Shown here one piece after another: positions 61,326-64,000 of a stretch of 64,000 bases of DNA; the stretch's first letter is position 1; every line of letters begins with the position of its first letter. The notes beneath the pieces were generated by a model. The model made no database searches. It worked only from the letters and a program-made list of their open reading frames with translations, and had not been told where the DNA came from. This DNA is from Arcticibacter sp045629565 (GTDB lineage: Bacteria > Bacteroidota > Bacteroidia > Sphingobacteriales > Sphingobacteriaceae), in assembly GCF_045629565.1 (NCBI RefSeq), contig NZ_JAZQRL010000101.1, forward strand, positions 62,001 to 126,000, written 5' to 3'. Made by a program: the position numbers and the translations under genes.

Positions 61326-62330
61326 TCAACTAGCTGAATCATCAAGCAGGTAGTTCGCTATTTGCCCAAACCCCGCATCTTTCAGCAGTACCGTTTTATT
61401 CTTGTCCAGCAGGTAAAGCGAGGGTATTGCCCGCAGGTCGTACACCACATCCTGTCTGAACTTCCCTGTGGGGTCGCAGGCATTGATCCAGGAAGCGGGA
61501 ATCTCCGAAACGTGTTTTTGCCACAGCGCGATATCCGTATCGGGATAAAATGCAAGTATGCTCAATTTCCCTTTTTGCAATAAATCCGCATACAACGGCG
61601 AGCCTTGAATGGCTTCTTTCATTTGCACGCAAGCGTGGCATTCGGGGTTATTGAAAAATACCAGTGTGAAATCGGTTTTTAAATCGTACAGTTTGCCCGT
61701 TCTCCCCGTTGCGGTGGCATAACTGAAATTGGCGGCTCTGGTTCCTGCCCGGTTTTTCAGGATCATTTTCCGGACAAAAGCCGGGCGTATTCTATGGGGT
61801 TCATCGGTGTGTTTGTCCGCAAGGATGTATTCTACCACTGCCAGATAGCATTCCTCATTCCTGAAAGGGGAATTGGGTTCGTAAAGGTATTTCTCGAATT
61901 GCCCGCAGAAGTAGCCGTACATCGCGCTGTCCGCTTCGCATTGGGCAAGTAACGCCCAGATAGAGCGGTTTACCGCGGAGTTTTTCACCCGGGGCAGCAG
62001 GTCGACATAGTCGGCAAATGCCTGTTCGGTCACTTGTGGTAAATGGATGAGTGTGGTATCCGAAAAATCGAAATTGTCCCAATAATGCTTCACCAGATAG
62101 TCGGCACGCAGAGCCGGGTCAGTCAGCGTGGCGGGGATTTCAGGCAAGGTGAACCTCTTTTGCACACCCTTTTGTTGCAGGGATGACACTATGGCTGCCG
62201 AATCGGAACCGCCGGAGAACAACAACATTGCCAGCAGGAACCAGATGCTCATGCATCCCGCCAGAATCACCGTCCATATGGCAATAACATCCCATTTATA
62301 CCTGTTTTTTAAATTTGTAATCCGTTTCAT
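61326..62330 (-). CDS. DUF5106 protein with thioredoxin-like domain
   Basis: This 334-residue protein has a short cytoplasmic N-terminus and one membrane helix (about 15-38; VIAIWTVILAGCMSIWFLLAM). The DUF5106 region (about 60-190) has YLVKHYWDNFDFSDTTLIHLPQVTEQAFADYVDLLP and YEPNSPFRNEECYLAVVEYIL. A thioredoxin-like domain (about 205-330) carries the active-site pair in NPECHACVQMK (CHAC) and ends with the cis-Pro-like AIPSLYLLD. It faces the periplasm. Start at the ATG at 62330; a TTG upstream is a shadow. GC-rich unlike the genes to its left. Confidence 0.88.
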   Translation of the reverse strand: MKRITNLKNRYKWDVIAIWTVILAGCMSIWFLLAMLLFSGGSDSAAIVSSLQQKGVQKRFTLPEIPATLTDPALRADYLVKHYWDNFDFSDTTLIHLPQVTEQAFADYVDLLPRVKNSAVNRSIWALLAQCEADSAMYGYFCGQFEKYLYEPNSPFRNEECYLAVVEYILADKHTDEPHRIRPAFVRKMILKNRAGTRAANFSYATATGRTGKLYDLKTDFTLVFFNNPECHACVQMKEAIQGSPLYADLLQKGKLSILAFYPDTDIALWQKHVSEIPASWINACDPTGKFRQDVVYDLRAIPSLYLLDKNKTVLLKDAGFGQIANYLLDDSAS

Positions 62331-62396
62331 TGTTTTGCTATTAACATCACCCAAAAATCCCCTGAAGGGAGCTTTGGTAAGTGCGACTTTCGTTTA

Positions 62397-63593
62397 TCAA
62401 TGCAATTGCTTGTACCATTTCAGCTCTTTATAGGCTTCGTTCAGGTTCGGGTACTTCTCCTGCGGAATATAGGTGGTCAGCCCGCTGTGCGATTTCACTT
62501 CAAAACCACCGTAGGAAGGCATGAAATCGGGTGTTGCCACTTTGTACACCACGCATTGCGAAAGGGCGGTTTGCAGTGAATGGGCATCCAATACCAATCT
62601 TTCGAAATAATCTCCGAAGTCAAAGAAGAGGCTGTTATTGCCCCGGTCGAACGATTGAATGCACGCATGACTGCGGCCTTCTCCGTGCTCCGCAAATTCG
62701 TTTTCACCCTTTAATAAATGCGCTCGCAAGGCAGCGGCCAATGCGTCCAATCCTTTTGTTTGAATGACACTCAATGTCAGCGAAGCATAATCGCCGGAGC
62801 GTGTCCGGTAGTCGGCTTCAATGGCACGCACAAAGCCCGTTAGATCGGCCACAGGTTCAAAGAGCAGCGGTAAAGCGGTAGAATAGCTATTTGTAAACCC
62901 GGGTGAAGCGATTTCCGCAGAGGACGCCACGATGTAATCCGCTTTGTCTTTGAGTTCCCACGCCACTTCGATGCCGGCCATAAAACAGGCTTCGAAGATG
63001 ATGAAGTCGAACATCCCGTCGGGGATGACGGCGGCAAAGGCGGGCAGTTCCATTTCAGCGCGGTTGTCTATCACGATGGAGCGAAGAGCAGGTGTGCCGG
63101 AACGCAATGCCGGGGTATGGTAAGTATGTTCTGGTAGCCAGCCCGAAGCATGAGAAAACAACACCAATCCGTAGCTCTGCGACGGATAACGATCTGCTAC
63201 TTCCCGCAGTACCGAACCGAAAACGTCGGCATCGGCTGAATTGCTTGGTTCATACTCATTGATTACCCTTACGGTGTTTACTCCGTTTTTTTCGGTAACG
63301 ACTTCCGAAAGAGACGGATTTGCATCCCTGGTATCCTGATAAATCAGCAATCGGCAATGGCGACCGATGCTGGCGGCCTGCAATTGCCCAACCTTTTCTG
63401 CAACTTCATACGAGAGGTTATTATCACCCCCCATATAACAAAGTACCGTGCGCAAGGGGATTTCATCGGGTGGAATGCAGGGTTCTTCTTTTTCGCACGA
63501 GGAAAAGACCAGGCACACGCACAGCAGGAACGATAGCGCCCCAAGGCGATTCAAACCAGACGCTTTAATGATAGGCTGTTCGGCTGATCTCAT
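62397..63593 (-). CDS. Clostripain-family (C11) cysteine peptidase lipoprotein
   Basis: This 398-residue lipoprotein (lipobox FSSC, Cys33) has CEKEEPC right after the modified Cys. The K-E-E there fits the phylum's lipoprotein export signal, so it may be displayed on the cell surface. The C11 dyad is complete: His148 in LFSHASGW and Cys203 in EACFMAG. Residues 160-172 hold a tandem TPALRS duplication. Clostripain-type enzymes cut after basic residues and usually self-activate. It overlaps the thioredoxin-like gene by 29 bases. Confidence 0.88.
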   Translation of the reverse strand: MRSAEQPIIKASGLNRLGALSFLLCVCLVFSSCEKEEPCIPPDEIPLRTVLCYMGGDNNLSYEVAEKVGQLQAASIGRHCRLLIYQDTRDANPSLSEVVTEKNGVNTVRVINEYEPSNSADADVFGSVLREVADRYPSQSYGLVLFSHASGWLPEHTYHTPALRSGTPALRSIVIDNRAEMELPAFAAVIPDGMFDFIIFEACFMAGIEVAWELKDKADYIVASSAEIASPGFTNSYSTALPLLFEPVADLTGFVRAIEADYRTRSGDYASLTLSVIQTKGLDALAAALRAHLLKGENEFAEHGEGRSHACIQSFDRGNNSLFFDFGDYFERLVLDAHSLQTALSQCVVYKVATPDFMPSYGGFEVKSHSGLTTYIPQEKYPNLNEAYKELKWYKQLH

Positions 63594-64000
63594 TATTTTT
63601 TATAACCTTTAAAATTTCCTTAACAGTTCCGTATTGATCCACTACTACACCTTTATCATTAACTAAAAACATGGTTGGAGTCGATGCCACACCGTAGGTA
63701 TCCATGTCGGGAGTATGAAAACCCTTGTAGTCACACAATTTATCCGGCCAGGGTAGCGTAGCGGCATATTCATCCCATGTCTTCGGATCGGTATCGGTAG
63801 ATATCGTAACAATACGCACACCCGACTTTTGCAATTCCTGGTATTGCTCTTTCAACTCCCAAATCATATCCTGACAGGTGCGGCAGGTGCTTTCGTGAAA
63901 GAGTACTACCGTAAATGTATGCTGCTTTGCTGATGGGACAAGTCCGTCGATTTCCGGCGCTTTCGTGCCGGGAAGCAGTATGGAAGTGAGCAGGCGCAAG
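63565..64000 (-). CDS. Thioredoxin-like (TlpA/redoxin) protein, C-terminal part, cut by the window edge
   Basis: The frame is open to the right edge, so only the last 145 codons are seen; any start codon read here would be arbitrary. The protein has LLPGTKAPEIDG, the redox motif in ESTCRTCQDMIWELKE (CRTC) and STPTMFLVNDKGVVVDQYG with a cis-Pro. It is a thioredoxin-fold thiol-disulfide protein similar in layout to the DUF5106 protein downstream. Overlaps the clostripain gene by 29 bases, so cotranslated. Confidence 0.85.
   Translation of the reverse strand, partial: LRLLTSILLPGTKAPEIDGLVPSAKQHTFTVVLFHESTCRTCQDMIWELKEQYQELQKSGVRIVTISTDTDPKTWDEYAATLPWPDKLCDYKGFHTPDMDTYGVASTPTMFLVNDKGVVVDQYGTVKEILKVIKNNEISRTAYH

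Noticed and set aside
1..64000. Search for CRISPR arrays, insertion sequences, tRNAs and rRNAs
   Set aside because: I saw no regularly spaced repeats, transposase motifs, or cloverleaf or rRNA sequences; short items could have been missed by eye.

Overview
The window comes from a Bacteroidota chromosome, most likely a member of the Sphingobacteriaceae (Pedobacter, Mucilaginibacter or a relative). The support is a fused lpxC/fabZ, the PorX and GldD proteins tied to type IX secretion and gliding, an RprX/RprY two-component pair, the futalosine menaquinone pathway, many short lipoproteins with a late cysteine, and Bacteroidota promoters of the form TTTG-N17-19-TAnnTTTG. The left 61 kb looks like ordinary core chromosome. 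I saw no tRNA, rRNA, insertion sequence, phage gene or CRISPR array. About 95 percent is coding, and many neighbours overlap or are a few bases apart. I corrected several starts and added a partial gene at the left edge.

Layout. 1-9.2 kb: an rRNA-type methyltransferase fragment, a DUF3127 protein with an SSB-like tail, the RprX/RprY pair, a deacetylase lipoprotein, an alpha/beta hydrolase, an HD phosphohydrolase, and a PhoR-like kinase leading into a DUF47 protein and a PiT phosphate transporter. 9.2-15.4 kb: an M1 peptidase, then an ECF sigma/anti-sigma pair facing a von Willebrand A protein and a DUF4197 lipoprotein. 15.4-21.5 kb (minus): a DUF885 protein, a YihY membrane protein, alanine dehydrogenase, TsaE and PorX. 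21.6-28.2 kb (plus): an HD dNTPase-like protein, then lpxD-lpxC/fabZ-lpxA, an orphan ABC ATPase, EF-P and a folate enzyme. 28.1-30.0 kb (minus): exonuclease III, a cyclophilin and a hypothetical protein. 30.0-30.3 kb: the only gene-free stretch over 300 bp, carrying two perfect DnaA boxes. 30.3-40.4 kb: a TPR protein, a phosphosulfolactate synthase homologue, AroE, GldD, a metallo-hydrolase, a LolC/E-like permease, HldD, MqnD/MqnB, QueD-like protein, FolE and FabD. 40.5-53.8 kb: a 1233-residue sensor kinase, a coiled-coil protein, a GHL10 glycosidase with AnmK, and a run of small secreted and membrane proteins. 53.8-59 kb (minus): a ligase, exonuclease and helicase DNA-repair cassette. 59-61.2 kb: a Prc-type protease.

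From about 61.3 kb to the right edge the sequence changes. GC rises from roughly 42-45 to 50-62 percent in the rows I counted, and strand skew reverses. The three genes there (thioredoxin-like, clostripain lipoprotein, DUF5106 thioredoxin-like) look acquired and continue past the edge. This is the most promising place for something undescribed.

Functional themes are envelope building (lipid A, heptose, lipoprotein traffic, possible sulfonolipid precursor), cofactor synthesis (menaquinone, pterins, folate), phosphate uptake with sensing, secretion and gliding control, and a dedicated end-processing and ligation DNA repair module.
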